A DNA stretch of 37,715 nucleotides from an uncultured Saprospiraceae bacterium. Lineage in GTDB: Bacteria > Bacteroidota > Bacteroidia > Chitinophagales > Saprospiraceae. A program made the translations under genes and the position numbers. Shown here one piece after another: positions 1-8,450 of this stretch (positions within the stretch are counted from its first letter, which is position 1; each line of letters starts with the position of its first letter). Under the pieces are notes generated by a model. The model saw only the letters and a list, made by a program, of their open reading frames with translations, had not been told where the DNA came from and did not search any database. The stretch spans positions 1 through 37,715 of the forward strand of contig CALIAG010000569.1 of the NCBI GenBank assembly GCA_938041325.1. The letters are read 5' to 3'.

Positions 1-606
1 TGATTGGAAATGAATGCTATAGAAACGATATGTTTTGTTTTTGATTTTGGTATCTGCCCATGCATAGGCATTGTTCCTGGAATTAGGGAATACCCCGCCG
101 CCAGAATCGAGGAAAGGGGTTTTCGAAATAAGGCAGGCAGTTCCTTTTCTCACTCTGTGTTTGTAAGCTGGAATCCTATCATAAAATTCGATACTAGGAT
201 ACTCTTGCGTAGCAAAAATGGTCGGATCTTCTCTTAATAGAAATTCTTCAAAAACTTTTTTAAACCCTTTTTGGATGTGTTTTTTTTTGCTGCCGATATT
301 GTAGGAGATAACTTTTGTTGGTGTGATCCCTTTTTTGGAAGTACTGAAATTTACACTAAAAAAAGAGAAGATATAATTGAAACCTAAGAGTATGCAAAAC
401 AAAGAAAGAAATGCAGATTTATCTTTTTGTAAGGCCCAGAAAAGAAGGAAGACAAGATTAGAAATTAAAGCGAAGGGATAGAATAAACCGAATAAAGAGA
501 ATTGCCAAATTTCCTTAGGATTGATAAAAGGTGAAATGTAAACGAGCAAGGTGAAAATTACCAGAAGGATATTCAAGCACCAAAAAATCTTTTTGAATGT
601 TTGCAC
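1..606 (-). CDS. Endonuclease/exonuclease/phosphatase family membrane protein, N-terminal part (cut by window edge)
   Basis: An open minus-strand frame runs from just after the neighbouring rhomboid stop to the first base of the window (202 codons, no stop). Seen: about three hydrophobic segments in the first 100 residues (for example WCLNILLVIFTLLVYI), then the start of an EEP catalytic domain. EEP hallmarks are VISYNIG (strand with the first metal/phosphate Asn), FATQEYPSIEF (the QE metal-binding Glu), a SKTPF segment, and YRFYSIHFQS (the strand ending in the His loop). The C-terminal catalytic Asp/His motifs lie outside the window. A stop codon precedes the frame closely and no ATG is available, so the likely start is GTG at 606, 20 bp after the rhomboid stop, which suggests co-transcription. 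Membrane-anchored EEP proteins of this layout are common in Bacteroidota; the substrate (phospholipid, nucleic acid or inositol phosphate) cannot be told. Confidence 0.8.
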   Translation of the reverse strand, partial: MQTFKKIFWCLNILLVIFTLLVYISPFINPKEIWQFSLFGLFYPFALISNLVFLLFWALQKDKSAFLSLFCILLGFNYIFSFFSVNFSTSKKGITPTKVISYNIGSKKKHIQKGFKKVFEEFLLREDPTIFATQEYPSIEFYDRIPAYKHRVRKGTACLISKTPFLDSGGGVFPNSRNNAYAWADTKIKNKTYRFYSIHFQS

Positions 607-626
607 TAAAGGGATTTTAAGAGGGG

Positions 627-1562
627 CTATTTTTTACTGGCTTTGAACAAAAACTCTTTCTCTTCAGAGTCTAAACTATCGTAGCCTGTTTTTTTAATTT
701 TTTCAAGAATAACATCTAGTTTCTCTTGATGGCTTTTATCACGGTGCCTAGGTTGATCTGGTTTTCGATTTTCTCGATTAGCAGCTTTGTAAACGACTTT
801 TGGTTTCCTAGCATTCCCTCTAGACTTGTTGGATAATCCACTAAAGAATTCTTGGACTCTATTCATGATATTGTTGATAGGCTCAGACAAATCATTTCCT
901 TTTTGAAGTTGGCTAATAAAAATCCAACCCATTGCAACACCTCCTAAGTGGGCAAAGTGTCCACCTGTATTGATGTCATCGGCAATAGCAATCAAATCCA
1001 TAAAAATAAGTACGGCAACTATATATTTTAATTTCACTTCTCCGATAAGAATGAGTCTCATCAAATAGTTCGGAGCAACCATAGCAGAAGCTGCCACAAC
1101 ACCCATAACTGCACCTGATGCACCTAGTGCAAAGCCGTTTGAATCAGCACCAATTGGTAGAAAGTTAGCAGTTAAGAAAAATATGACGTTTCCAAAGAGA
1201 CCACTTAAAAGATAGATGGGTAAGATTCTGTGATTGCCGATTAAGTCTCCAACAATTCTACCAAACCAGTATAAAAAAAGCATGTTAAAAAGGATATGAA
1301 AGAATCCTTCATGCAAGAACATGCTGGTAAAAAAGACCCATGGATGTGTAATCAGATACCAAGCATCTGAAGACATGCAGAAAAAATGAAGAAAGGTGTC
1401 AAAAGATCCTGCCGCATTGCTAGGTCCTCCAAAGGATATCGACATTATAATCTTGACGAGATTGATAAAAACGAAAAACGATACATTAATGATTACTAAG
1501 CGAGTAACCATATTTCCGTGACTGAACTCTCGTTTTATATCTTCCCAGATGGAGGTAAGCAT
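627..1562 (-). CDS. Rhomboid family intramembrane serine protease with cytoplasmic C-terminal tail
   Basis: Polytopic membrane protease predicted to cleave transmembrane substrates within the bilayer. Seen: the HExxFHILFN stretch (His89, Asn93) of the oxyanion helix, the nucleophile motif GASGAV with Ser149, and the catalytic His in HFAHLGG (His205), so the Ser-His dyad is intact. Six or so hydrophobic helices span residues 20-220. Residues 240-311 form a basic, soluble tail ending in LDSEEKEFLFKASKK, a domain typical of Bacteroidota rhomboids (I believe DUF6576). It lies 92 bp downstream of a second, shorter rhomboid on the same strand and 20 bp before the EEP gene, so the three may be one transcript. 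The start ATG at 1562 is the only good one. Substrate unknown. Confidence 0.93.
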   Translation of the reverse strand: MLTSIWEDIKREFSHGNMVTRLVIINVSFFVFINLVKIIMSISFGGPSNAAGSFDTFLHFFCMSSDAWYLITHPWVFFTSMFLHEGFFHILFNMLFLYWFGRIVGDLIGNHRILPIYLLSGLFGNVIFFLTANFLPIGADSNGFALGASGAVMGVVAASAMVAPNYLMRLILIGEVKLKYIVAVLIFMDLIAIADDINTGGHFAHLGGVAMGWIFISQLQKGNDLSEPINNIMNRVQEFFSGLSNKSRGNARKPKVVYKAANRENRKPDQPRHRDKSHQEKLDVILEKIKKTGYDSLDSEEKEFLFKASKK

Positions 1563-1654
1563 TTATTTGGTGAATTTACGTGTTAAGTAGTTTGTCAAAA
1601 CCAAGTTCAAAAATAGGAACTTGCTTTGGCTTTATCAAGTTTCTTTTTTGGAGA

Positions 1655-2251
1655 TTAATTTCGTCTCCAATAAAATATCATTGCAGCGCCAACGATTGCA
1701 CCTCCAATGTGTGCAAAATGGGCAATTCCTGTATTAAAGCTTCCGAAACCTAAAAACAATTCCATCGCGCCATAAATAAGTACGAAATATTTAGCCTTTA
1801 AGCTAATCGGTGGAAAAATCAGAGATATCACATTGTTTGGGTAATACATAGCATATGCCGCTAATAATCCAAAAACAGCACCTGAGGCTCCCAACATTCT
1901 TCCGGGTGCTCCACCCATGTAATTTATTTCTACCCAATTGACAAGCAAATGGAGTAAAAGTGCTCCCAATCCAGCGGATAAATACAAGATTAAAAACTTT
2001 TTAGGTCCTAAAACCTGTTCAAGAGGTGGTCCGAAAAAATACAAACCAATCATATTGAAGAAGATATGTCCGATGCCTCCCGCGGAATGCATGAACATAT
2101 GGGTAACGATTTGGACCGGCATAAAACCATCCATTGTAGGAAAATGCATGACCAACATTGGATATAAGTTAGGAAACAACATCGTCGTTGCAACATACAT
2201 TATCACGTTGATGATCAACAAATTCTTAACTACTTCTGTAAGTTGATACAT
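1655..2251 (-). CDS. Rhomboid family intramembrane serine protease, short form
   Basis: A 198-residue rhomboid with a minimal six-helix core and almost no soluble extension. Seen: GHIFFNMIGLYFFG (His62, Asn66), GASGAVFGLLA (Ser123, nucleophile) and AHFAHIGGA (His178 and the catalytic His181). The length fits the bacterial GlpG-like core without an N-terminal cytoplasmic domain. It sits between mutL (152 bp upstream) and a longer rhomboid (92 bp downstream), all on the minus strand. The two rhomboids are clearly paralogous in the active-site regions but differ in length and in the C-terminal tail, so they probably have different substrates or partners. Neither substrate can be inferred from the sequence. 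Confidence 0.94.
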   Translation of the reverse strand: MYQLTEVVKNLLIINVIMYVATTMLFPNLYPMLVMHFPTMDGFMPVQIVTHMFMHSAGGIGHIFFNMIGLYFFGPPLEQVLGPKKFLILYLSAGLGALLLHLLVNWVEINYMGGAPGRMLGASGAVFGLLAAYAMYYPNNVISLIFPPISLKAKYFVLIYGAMELFLGFGSFNTGIAHFAHIGGAIVGAAMIFYWRRN

Positions 2252-2403
2252 AGTATAATTTGTGGTCGGAAAATTACCTCTTTAAGGTACGGTTTAAATA
2301 GGGCTTTGGTTCGTTTGTTTCGACATTTTAGCCCAAACTTACGACAAGTGAATCTCTATTAGACTTTAATCTAAATGATTCCGCCTGAAAATTGCAAAAT
2401 TCG

Positions 2404-4272
2404 TTATTCTGCATTAAAACGTCTGGCCAATTCATCGAGTTCATAAGTAACGAAGCAATTTTTGCCAGAAGGGCTTTTGTATGGAGTAGAACAGGCAAAT
2501 AATTTGTCAATTAACTCCTTCATCTCAGCTGGATTGAGGTTTTGACCTTTTTTGATGGCGGAGCTACCGGCCATAGATCTCGCTAAGTTTTCATTGATAT
2601 CCAGTTTGAGGTCAAGATTGTTTTTGTATTGACTTAAAAGCGACTCAACCAATTCCTGTGGATCTTTTTTTGAGGGTAAGTCTGCCGGAACACCATGGAT
2701 TACAAAAGTGTCAGCTCCGAATTCTTGAATATCAAAACCCAGAGAATTTATTTGGGGTAAAATAGCCTTAATCACCAAAGCATCACTGGTAGATACATTT
2801 ATGGTTTTTGGAAATAATTCTTTTTGGGTATAGTTTTTTTTGTCTTTTAAAACGTCCAGATACTGCTCATAAAGAATTCTTTCATGAGCGGCTTGCTGGT
2901 CAATCAATAAAAAGCCAGATTTAATTTGAGAGACAATATAAGTTGCATGCAGTTGATAAGGAGGTTTGTGTTGTTTTGAAAAACTTCCTGTCTCGTCGTC
3001 CAGTGATTGATCATCTGACCATTTACTTTTAATGGTAACAGAATTCTCTGTGGTAGTTGTTTCTTCGCTATCAAATTCATCTAAACCTTTATAAATTTTT
3101 TCCCAATTTTTCAGATTAGAAGAATGTCTTCCTGCATCTTCTGCTGGTGCTGGTCTTGCATTGGAGCCTGAAACATTTTTGGATTGTGAAAAATCACTTT
3201 GGTTTCCAGTTTTGATTTTAGGACCTGAGCCGGTATAATTAGAAAAACTATTTTCTTGTTCAAAATCTAAAGATGGCGTAATGCTGTATTGACCCAATGC
3301 ATGCTTGATCGCAACTTTCATGTAATTGTATAAAAGGCGTTCATCCTCAAATTTAATTTCTTGTTTGGTAGGATGAACATTTATATCAATTTTAGAAGGA
3401 TCTATTTCGATAAAAATAATATAAAAGGGATAAGTATCTTTTGGCAATAAATCATCAAAAGCACCTACGACAGCATGATTGAGGTAAGGACTTTTAATGA
3501 ATCGATGGTTTACAAAAAAGAGTTGCTCACCTCTTGTTTTTTTAGAAAACTCGGGCTTGCCAATGTAACCATTGATTTTAATGATATCGGTGTCTTCTTC
3601 AACTGGAACCAATTTCTTATTTACGGTATTTCCATAAATTCCGACGATTCTTTGTCTGAGGTTACCTTTTGTTAAATGAAAAAGCTCAGAACCGTTGTGG
3701 TGCAAGGAAAAGAAAATATCTGGATTGGCTAAAGCAATTCTTTGAAACTCCTCCAAAATATGTCTCATTTCAACAGTATGAGATTTCAAGAAATTTCGTC
3801 TGGCAGGAACGTTATAAAAAAGATTCTTTATGGCAAAACTGGTCCCTGCAGAGCATTGACAAGGTTCTTGGGTCACGATAGCCGAACCTTCCATGATTAT
3901 TTTGGTTCCTAAGTCATCGCTTTGTCTACGTGTTTTTAATTCTACATGCGCGATTGCTGCGATGGAAGCGAGAGCTTCTCCTCGAAAGCCCATAGTTCGA
4001 ATGGCAAAAAGATCTTTGGCTTTTCTGATTTTAGAAGTTGCGTGTCTTTCAAAAGCCATTCTGGCATCTGTCTCTGACATCCCACAACCATTGTCAATGA
4101 TCTGGATAAGCGCTTTTCCTCCGTCTTTCAATATAACTTTGATTTCCGTACTTCCTGCGTCCACTGCATTTTCTACCAATTCTTTAACGACTGAAGCAGG
4201 TCTTTGTATGACCTCTCCTGCAGCGATTTGATTGGCGATTGAGTCTGGAAGGAGCTGAATAATATCAGCCAT
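2404..4272 (-). CDS. mutL: DNA mismatch repair protein MutL
   Basis: MutL couples MutS mismatch recognition to strand incision or removal. The N-terminal GHKL ATPase is complete: ANQIAAGEVIQRPASVVKEL, catalytic Glu34 and Asn35 in ELVENAVDAG, DNGCGM at 60-65, ATSKI near 78-82 and GFRGEALASI at 95-104. Residues about 345-435 are a variable low-complexity linker. The dimerisation domain carries DQQAAHERILYE (458-469), which fits the metal-dependent endonuclease signature DQHA(x)2E(x)4E except for Gln in place of His. The usual C-terminal CPHGRP region is replaced by CSTPYKSPSGK (Cys594). Full length (622 aa) is normal for the family. The ATG at 4272 matches the usual N-terminus. No mutS is present in the window. 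A TATATTTG box at 4386-4393 inside the upstream gene could be an extra promoter. Confidence 0.97.
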   Translation of the reverse strand: MADIIQLLPDSIANQIAAGEVIQRPASVVKELVENAVDAGSTEIKVILKDGGKALIQIIDNGCGMSETDARMAFERHATSKIRKAKDLFAIRTMGFRGEALASIAAIAHVELKTRRQSDDLGTKIIMEGSAIVTQEPCQCSAGTSFAIKNLFYNVPARRNFLKSHTVEMRHILEEFQRIALANPDIFFSLHHNGSELFHLTKGNLRQRIVGIYGNTVNKKLVPVEEDTDIIKINGYIGKPEFSKKTRGEQLFFVNHRFIKSPYLNHAVVGAFDDLLPKDTYPFYIIFIEIDPSKIDINVHPTKQEIKFEDERLLYNYMKVAIKHALGQYSITPSLDFEQENSFSNYTGSGPKIKTGNQSDFSQSKNVSGSNARPAPAEDAGRHSSNLKNWEKIYKGLDEFDSEETTTTENSVTIKSKWSDDQSLDDETGSFSKQHKPPYQLHATYIVSQIKSGFLLIDQQAAHERILYEQYLDVLKDKKNYTQKELFPKTINVSTSDALVIKAILPQINSLGFDIQEFGADTFVIHGVPADLPSKKDPQELVESLLSQYKNNLDLKLDINENLARSMAGSSAIKKGQNLNPAEMKELIDKLFACSTPYKSPSGKNCFVTYELDELARRFNAE

Positions 4273-4346
4273 AGCGTGTATATTTTAAGTGTTTCCTGAT
4301 AGTATTTTACTAAATGAATCGAAAAAGACGGCTTACCATATTCTGA

Positions 4347-4664
4347 CTAAAGGGGACCGCCGTATATGTAATCCTCGATTTTAGGCAAATATACATATAT
4401 AAAGGCCAAGCTAAAAGCTAAAAGGGCAAGGATAATAAGAAGTAACCTATAGTTGGATTGTCTCATATACTTCGTTTTGAGTTCCTGGTCCATTCTGAAA
4501 CCTTGGCGAAGTCCTCTGGAAATCCTTGATTTAGTTGCTTCAACGTCATTTGACTTCAACTGGTCAAGTTCTTTCATTCTTTCCTCCATTTCTTCTCTTT
4601 TTGGATTCCAGAATCGCGGATTGTACTCAAATTTTTGTGGAGAGGGTGTTTTAAATATTCCCAT
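4347..4664 (-). CDS. Small single-pass membrane protein of unknown function
   Basis: A 105-residue protein with a highly charged N-terminal two thirds (for example FWNPKREEMEERMKELDQL, likely helical or coiled coil) and one hydrophobic helix near the C-terminus (LLLIILALLAFSLAFIYVYL, about residues 73-92), followed by a short tail. It resembles a family of small Bacteroidota proteins, sometimes misnamed 'riboflavin synthase subunit beta', that share the FxYxPRF/Y N-terminal pattern and one C-terminal helix; I see EYNPRFWNP here. That comparison is from memory. It lies 74 bp upstream of mutL on the same strand and divergent from purF. The TM orientation suggests a tail-anchored protein with the charged part in the cytoplasm. 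No catalytic motif is visible. Confidence 0.75.
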   Translation of the reverse strand: MGIFKTPSPQKFEYNPRFWNPKREEMEERMKELDQLKSNDVEATKSRISRGLRQGFRMDQELKTKYMRQSNYRLLLIILALLAFSLAFIYVYLPKIEDYIYGGPL

Positions 4665-4897
4665 AATGATAAGATTTGCAGGTTTTCGACTTAATTAACT
4701 ACTACAAGTGTTGGTTTATTTTAAAGATGCTCTTGTACGAGAAATTGGTGCTTCCACGAAGCTCAATAAATAATAGAGTAAGTTGACCATATTACGAAAA
4801 AAAAGAAAGATTTAGACCAATTCTAATTTTTTTAACTAGAAGAAGAAATTTGATTATACCAATTGCCAAGATTTTATTAAACAATATTAGATGCTTC

Positions 4898-4928
4898 TTG
4901 TGGCCGTTGAATAAAGCGGCTATATTTG
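4898..4928 (+). promoter_or_regulatory. Bacteroidota-type promoter for purF
   Basis: A -33 TTG (4898-4900), a 20-nt spacer and a -7 TATATTTG (4921-4928) match the Bacteroidota housekeeping-sigma consensus. The purF ATG lies 29 bp after the -7 box. No Shine-Dalgarno sequence precedes the gene, as is usual in this phylum. Confidence 0.75.
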
Positions 4929-4957
4929 CACTTTGAAAATTCCCTATAAAAATTCTG

Positions 4958-6850
4958 ATGAGTGATCAAATAAAGCATGAATGCGGTGTTGCTGTAATTC
5001 GACTTCTTAAGCCTTTAGATTATTACGTTGAGAAATATGGTACCGCACTCTACGGTTTAAACAAACTTCAGCTGCTCCTCCAAAAGCAAAGAAACCGTGG
5101 ACAAGACGGTGCTGGACTCGCGACCATTAAATTGGACCCTTTACCTGGAAGTCGGTATATCAGTCGGAAACGTACGAACTCTCCAAATTACTTAAAAGAC
5201 CTTTTTGATAAGGTGTATAAAAACTTTCAGGACGTTCCTGAGGAGAAGTTTCAAGATGCGGCATGGCTCAAAAAGAATTACCCATTTACAGGCGAGTTGT
5301 TGCTCGGTCATTTGCGTTATGGAACGCATGGTAAAAATAGCATTGAAACTTGTCATCCTTTTTTAAGAAAAAACAATTGGATAAGTCGGAACCTGATTCT
5401 TGCTGGCAACTTCAATATGACAAATGTTGATGAGCTTTTTGGGGACCTTATAGATTTTGGACAATACCCAAAAGAGAAATCAGATACAGTAACTGTGCTT
5501 GAAAAGATAGGACATTTTTTGGATGATGAGGTCCAACGTTTGCATTCATGGTTTAAACCAGATGGTTATAATGCAGAACAACTAAACGAGTTGATTTTTG
5601 AACACCTTGATGTACAGCGCTTATTAAGAAGAGCCAGCAAAAAATTTGATGGAGGTTATGTAATGGCGGGATTAATAGGCCATGGCGATGCTTTTGTTAT
5701 GCGAGATCCAGGAGGAATAAGACCGGCCTTTTATTTTCAGAATGATGAAATTGTAGCAGTTGCATCAGAGCGACCTGCCATCCAAACAGCTATGGATGTG
5801 CATGTTTCCAAAATCAAAGAAATCAAACCGGGACACGCATTGATTATAAAAAAAGATGGCCGTGTTAGTGAGGAGAAGTTTATAAAAGCTCAGAAGAAAA
5901 CGCCTTGTTCTTTCGAACGAATCTATTTTTCCAGAGGAACGGATACAGACATTTATATTGAACGAAAAAAGCTTGGAGAATTATTGGCAAAAACTGTTTT
6001 GGATTCAGTGAATGGAGATTTTAAAAATACAGTTTTCAGCTTTGTTCCCAATACGGCAGAATCGGCATTTTATGGATTGATGGAAGGTGTTGGTAAATGC
6101 CTGAACCAATATAAGATGGAAAAGATAATGAACTTGAAGGGGGATTTGAAAGAGAAGAAATTGGAAAAAATAATGTCTTTGACTCCAAGAGTAGAAAAAA
6201 TTGCGGTCAAGGATGCTAAGCTTCGGACTTTTATTGCAGATGGTGCTTCTCGTATTGAACTAGTATCACATGTATATGATGTCACCTATGGTATCGTTCA
6301 AAACAATAAAGATACTTTGGTCCTGCTTGATGATTCGATAGTAAGAGGAACAACCTTGAAGGATAGTATTATTAAAATAGTTTCGCGTCTTCGTCCGAAG
6401 AAAATTGTTATTGTTTCTTCTGCGCCTCAGATCCGGTTTCCGGATTGCTACGGCATAGATATGTCAAAGATGGGCGAGTTTGTCGCTTTCAAAGCCTTGG
6501 TTGCTTTATTGAAAGAAAACAAGAAAGAGCATCTTTTGAAAAAGACTTATGAAAAGTGCAAATCACAGGAAGGCCTTCCAAAAAAGAAGGTTAAGAATAT
6601 GGTGATTGAATTGTATGAAGAGTTCGAGTATGAAGAGATTTCTAAAAAAATAGCAGAGATCGTAACACCTGAAGGAATTAAACCAGAGGTAGAAGTAATC
6701 TATCAGACTATTGAAGGATTGCATAAAGCTTGTCCGAATCACAAAGGAGATTGGTATTTCTCAGGAAAATATCCTACTCCCGGAGGAAATCGAGTAGCAA
6801 ATCGTGCTTTTATAAACTACATGGAAGGTAAAAATAAAAGAGCGTATTAA
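4958..6850 (+). CDS. purF: Amidophosphoribosyltransferase (long Bacteroidota form)
   Basis: Catalyses the first committed step of purine synthesis, PRPP plus glutamine to phosphoribosylamine. Seen: N-terminal MSDQIKHECG, where Cys9 would be the Ntn nucleophile after removal of a short leader; NRGQDGAG and RYGTHG of the glutaminase site; GNFNMTN (oxyanion Asn and Gly); VMRDPGGIRPAFY joining the domains; and the PRPP-binding loop LDDSIVRGTT (Asp458, Asp459 to Thr466). At 630 aa it is about 120 residues longer than E. coli PurF: there are Lys-rich inserts around residues 380-415 and a long C-terminal extension after about 500, both seen in a Bacteroidota PurF subgroup. No Cys ligand set for an Fe-S cluster is obvious. 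It has its own promoter and meets the PCD gene tail to tail 22 bp apart. Confidence 0.93.
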   Translation: MSDQIKHECGVAVIRLLKPLDYYVEKYGTALYGLNKLQLLLQKQRNRGQDGAGLATIKLDPLPGSRYISRKRTNSPNYLKDLFDKVYKNFQDVPEEKFQDAAWLKKNYPFTGELLLGHLRYGTHGKNSIETCHPFLRKNNWISRNLILAGNFNMTNVDELFGDLIDFGQYPKEKSDTVTVLEKIGHFLDDEVQRLHSWFKPDGYNAEQLNELIFEHLDVQRLLRRASKKFDGGYVMAGLIGHGDAFVMRDPGGIRPAFYFQNDEIVAVASERPAIQTAMDVHVSKIKEIKPGHALIIKKDGRVSEEKFIKAQKKTPCSFERIYFSRGTDTDIYIERKKLGELLAKTVLDSVNGDFKNTVFSFVPNTAESAFYGLMEGVGKCLNQYKMEKIMNLKGDLKEKKLEKIMSLTPRVEKIAVKDAKLRTFIADGASRIELVSHVYDVTYGIVQNNKDTLVLLDDSIVRGTTLKDSIIKIVSRLRPKKIVIVSSAPQIRFPDCYGIDMSKMGEFVAFKALVALLKENKKEHLLKKTYEKCKSQEGLPKKKVKNMVIELYEEFEYEEISKKIAEIVTPEGIKPEVEVIYQTIEGLHKACPNHKGDWYFSGKYPTPGGNRVANRAFINYMEGKNKRAY

Positions 6851-6872
6851 AAGTTTGACGTAAATAAAGGCA

Positions 6873-7124
6873 TCAGTTTGATTGAGCGTATTTGCTTGCT
6901 ACTTTATCAATAGCTTTGGCTAAATCTTTGTCTTTTTCTGTCACTTTATCACCTGCATCATGCGTGTTTAATTCAAAGGAAACCGTATTCCATACATTGC
7001 TCCAATTCGGATGATGGTTTTGTTTCTCCGCTATAAAAGCGACCTCTGTCATAAAAGCAAAAGCCTCCGTAAAATTTTTGAATTTAAAAGTGGCGCAAAG
7101 CCTATCGTTTTTCTCTTCCCACAT
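6873..7124 (-). CDS. 4a-hydroxytetrahydrobiopterin dehydratase (pterin-4a-carbinolamine dehydratase)
   Basis: Small enzyme that dehydrates the 4a-carbinolamine formed by pterin-dependent hydroxylases. At 83 aa it is slightly shorter than the usual 95-115, missing part of the N-terminal region. The signature is intact: AEKQNHHPNWSNVWNTV contains the His-His-Pro of the active site, followed by FELNTHDAGDKVTEKDKDLA, which matches the family's third His and the T..D..LA helix. It lies 22 bp downstream of the M42 peptidase on the same strand, so the two are probably co-transcribed. No aromatic amino acid hydroxylase is visible in the window, so a link to phenylalanine or tyrosine metabolism is inferred from the family only. 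Confidence 0.9.
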   Translation of the reverse strand: MWEEKNDRLCATFKFKNFTEAFAFMTEVAFIAEKQNHHPNWSNVWNTVSFELNTHDAGDKVTEKDKDLAKAIDKVASKYAQSN

Positions 7125-7146
7125 TCCTTCTGTTTTTTTGCTTTAT

Positions 7147-8205
7147 TTATTTAAAACTCCAATCAAATTTATCTAAGCTGGTCAAACATGCTTTTAGTAA
7201 TTCAATGCATGCGCTGACGTCTTGCTTGTTTACCATCTCAATAGTTTGATGCATATTTCTCAAAGGAATTGAAATTGCTCCAGCAATTGATCCGTCTTTA
7301 CCGTATCGTTGAATTCCTGCAGTATCCGTTCCTCCTTTGGGTAATATTTCAGTCTGCCATTTAATCTTTTTCTTCTTGGCAACCTCTTTCATGTAATTGA
7401 CCATTCGGTAATCGCATATAGTCATACCGTCCATTACTTTAATCGCAGCACCTTTTCCTAGTCGTGTGACCATTTCATGTGCTTGTGCACCTGGTACATC
7501 GAAGGCGATGGTTACATCTAAACCAAATCCAAAATCTGGATTGATGTGGCCAGCTGAAGATATTGCACCGCGCAATCCAACTTCCTCTTGTACTGTAAAC
7601 ACTCCGTAAATATCGTAAGGCACTTTTTTATTTTTCAAGGCTCTTAAGGTCTCTATTAAGATGTAAACAGAAATTCTATTGTCCAAAGATTTTCCATTTA
7701 TACAGTCACCCATTTCAATCAACTCCCGTTCCCGCGTAATTGAATCACCAATAGAGACTATCTTTTCCAATTTATTTTTAGGAATTCCGGTATCGATAAA
7801 ATATTCCTCAGTGGGCATCACTTTGTTCCGTTCTTCCGGTTTCATGATATGAATAGGCTTGCAACCCATTACACCGATAATATCTTTTTTACCATGAACG
7901 ATCACTCTTTGAGCGGTCAAAGTCTTGGGGTCAAAACCTCCAAGCGTGTGGAACCTGATAAAGCCATCATCATCAATATGGGTAACAATAAAGCCAATTT
8001 CATCCATGTGAGCAGCCACCATTGCTTTTTTTCGATTGGCGGCTTTGGAAGTTCCTTTTTTTATAGCCAGGATATTTCCCATGGCATCTATGGAGACTTC
8101 GTCAACGATGGGCGTTACAATTTCAATAATTAATTGACGGATTCTTTGTTCGAAACCGGGGGCTCCCGGAGTTCTGCATATTTTCTTGAGTAAATCAATA
8201 TTCAT
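7147..8205 (-). CDS. M42 family glutamyl aminopeptidase (tetrahedral aminopeptidase type)
   Basis: Cytoplasmic dinuclear metal aminopeptidase that trims short peptides; family members assemble as large self-compartmentalising oligomers. Seen in order: AAHMDEIGF (His66, with Asp68), GKSLDNRIS (bridging Asp176), TVQEEVGLRGA (catalytic Glu207 and ligand Glu208), DVTIAFDVPG (Asp230), a GGTDTAG segment and RNMHQTIEMV (His319). These are the complete M42 ligand set. The length (352 aa) is typical. The start ATG at 8205 gives the expected N-terminus with the family's SxxPGxSGxE-like segment, here TPGAPGFEQ. It is the first gene of a probable pair with the pterin dehydratase. I see no clear promoter box upstream. 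Confidence 0.94.
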   Translation of the reverse strand: MNIDLLKKICRTPGAPGFEQRIRQLIIEIVTPIVDEVSIDAMGNILAIKKGTSKAANRKKAMVAAHMDEIGFIVTHIDDDGFIRFHTLGGFDPKTLTAQRVIVHGKKDIIGVMGCKPIHIMKPEERNKVMPTEEYFIDTGIPKNKLEKIVSIGDSITRERELIEMGDCINGKSLDNRISVYILIETLRALKNKKVPYDIYGVFTVQEEVGLRGAISSAGHINPDFGFGLDVTIAFDVPGAQAHEMVTRLGKGAAIKVMDGMTICDYRMVNYMKEVAKKKKIKWQTEILPKGGTDTAGIQRYGKDGSIAGAISIPLRNMHQTIEMVNKQDVSACIELLKACLTSLDKFDWSFK

Positions 8206-8450
8206 TCTAAATCAATCTTTTTAAGCCATTTGGCGGTTTTGGGAAACTTTTGGGACGATTGAGTGGTGAAAATACTATTTTTCACGGTCTTCAGAAAAGA
8301 AGTTCAAATTATAACATTCTTTTGGCTTTTCCGTTTTGGAGAATGCCCAGCGTTAAATTATATAAAGCGATTAATATATTATAATATAATGCTGTGTGTA
8401 CGAAAAAAAGCTTTAGATGTTCGATATTTGAGGCTTACTGAAGCAAATGC

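Noticed and set aside
4-237. Plus-strand 77-codon frame at the left edge
   Set aside because: The EEP domain motifs lie on the opposite strand in the same interval, so this is a shadow.
3893-4231. 112-codon frame opposite the MutL ATPase domain
   Set aside because: mutL is firmly identified on the other strand.
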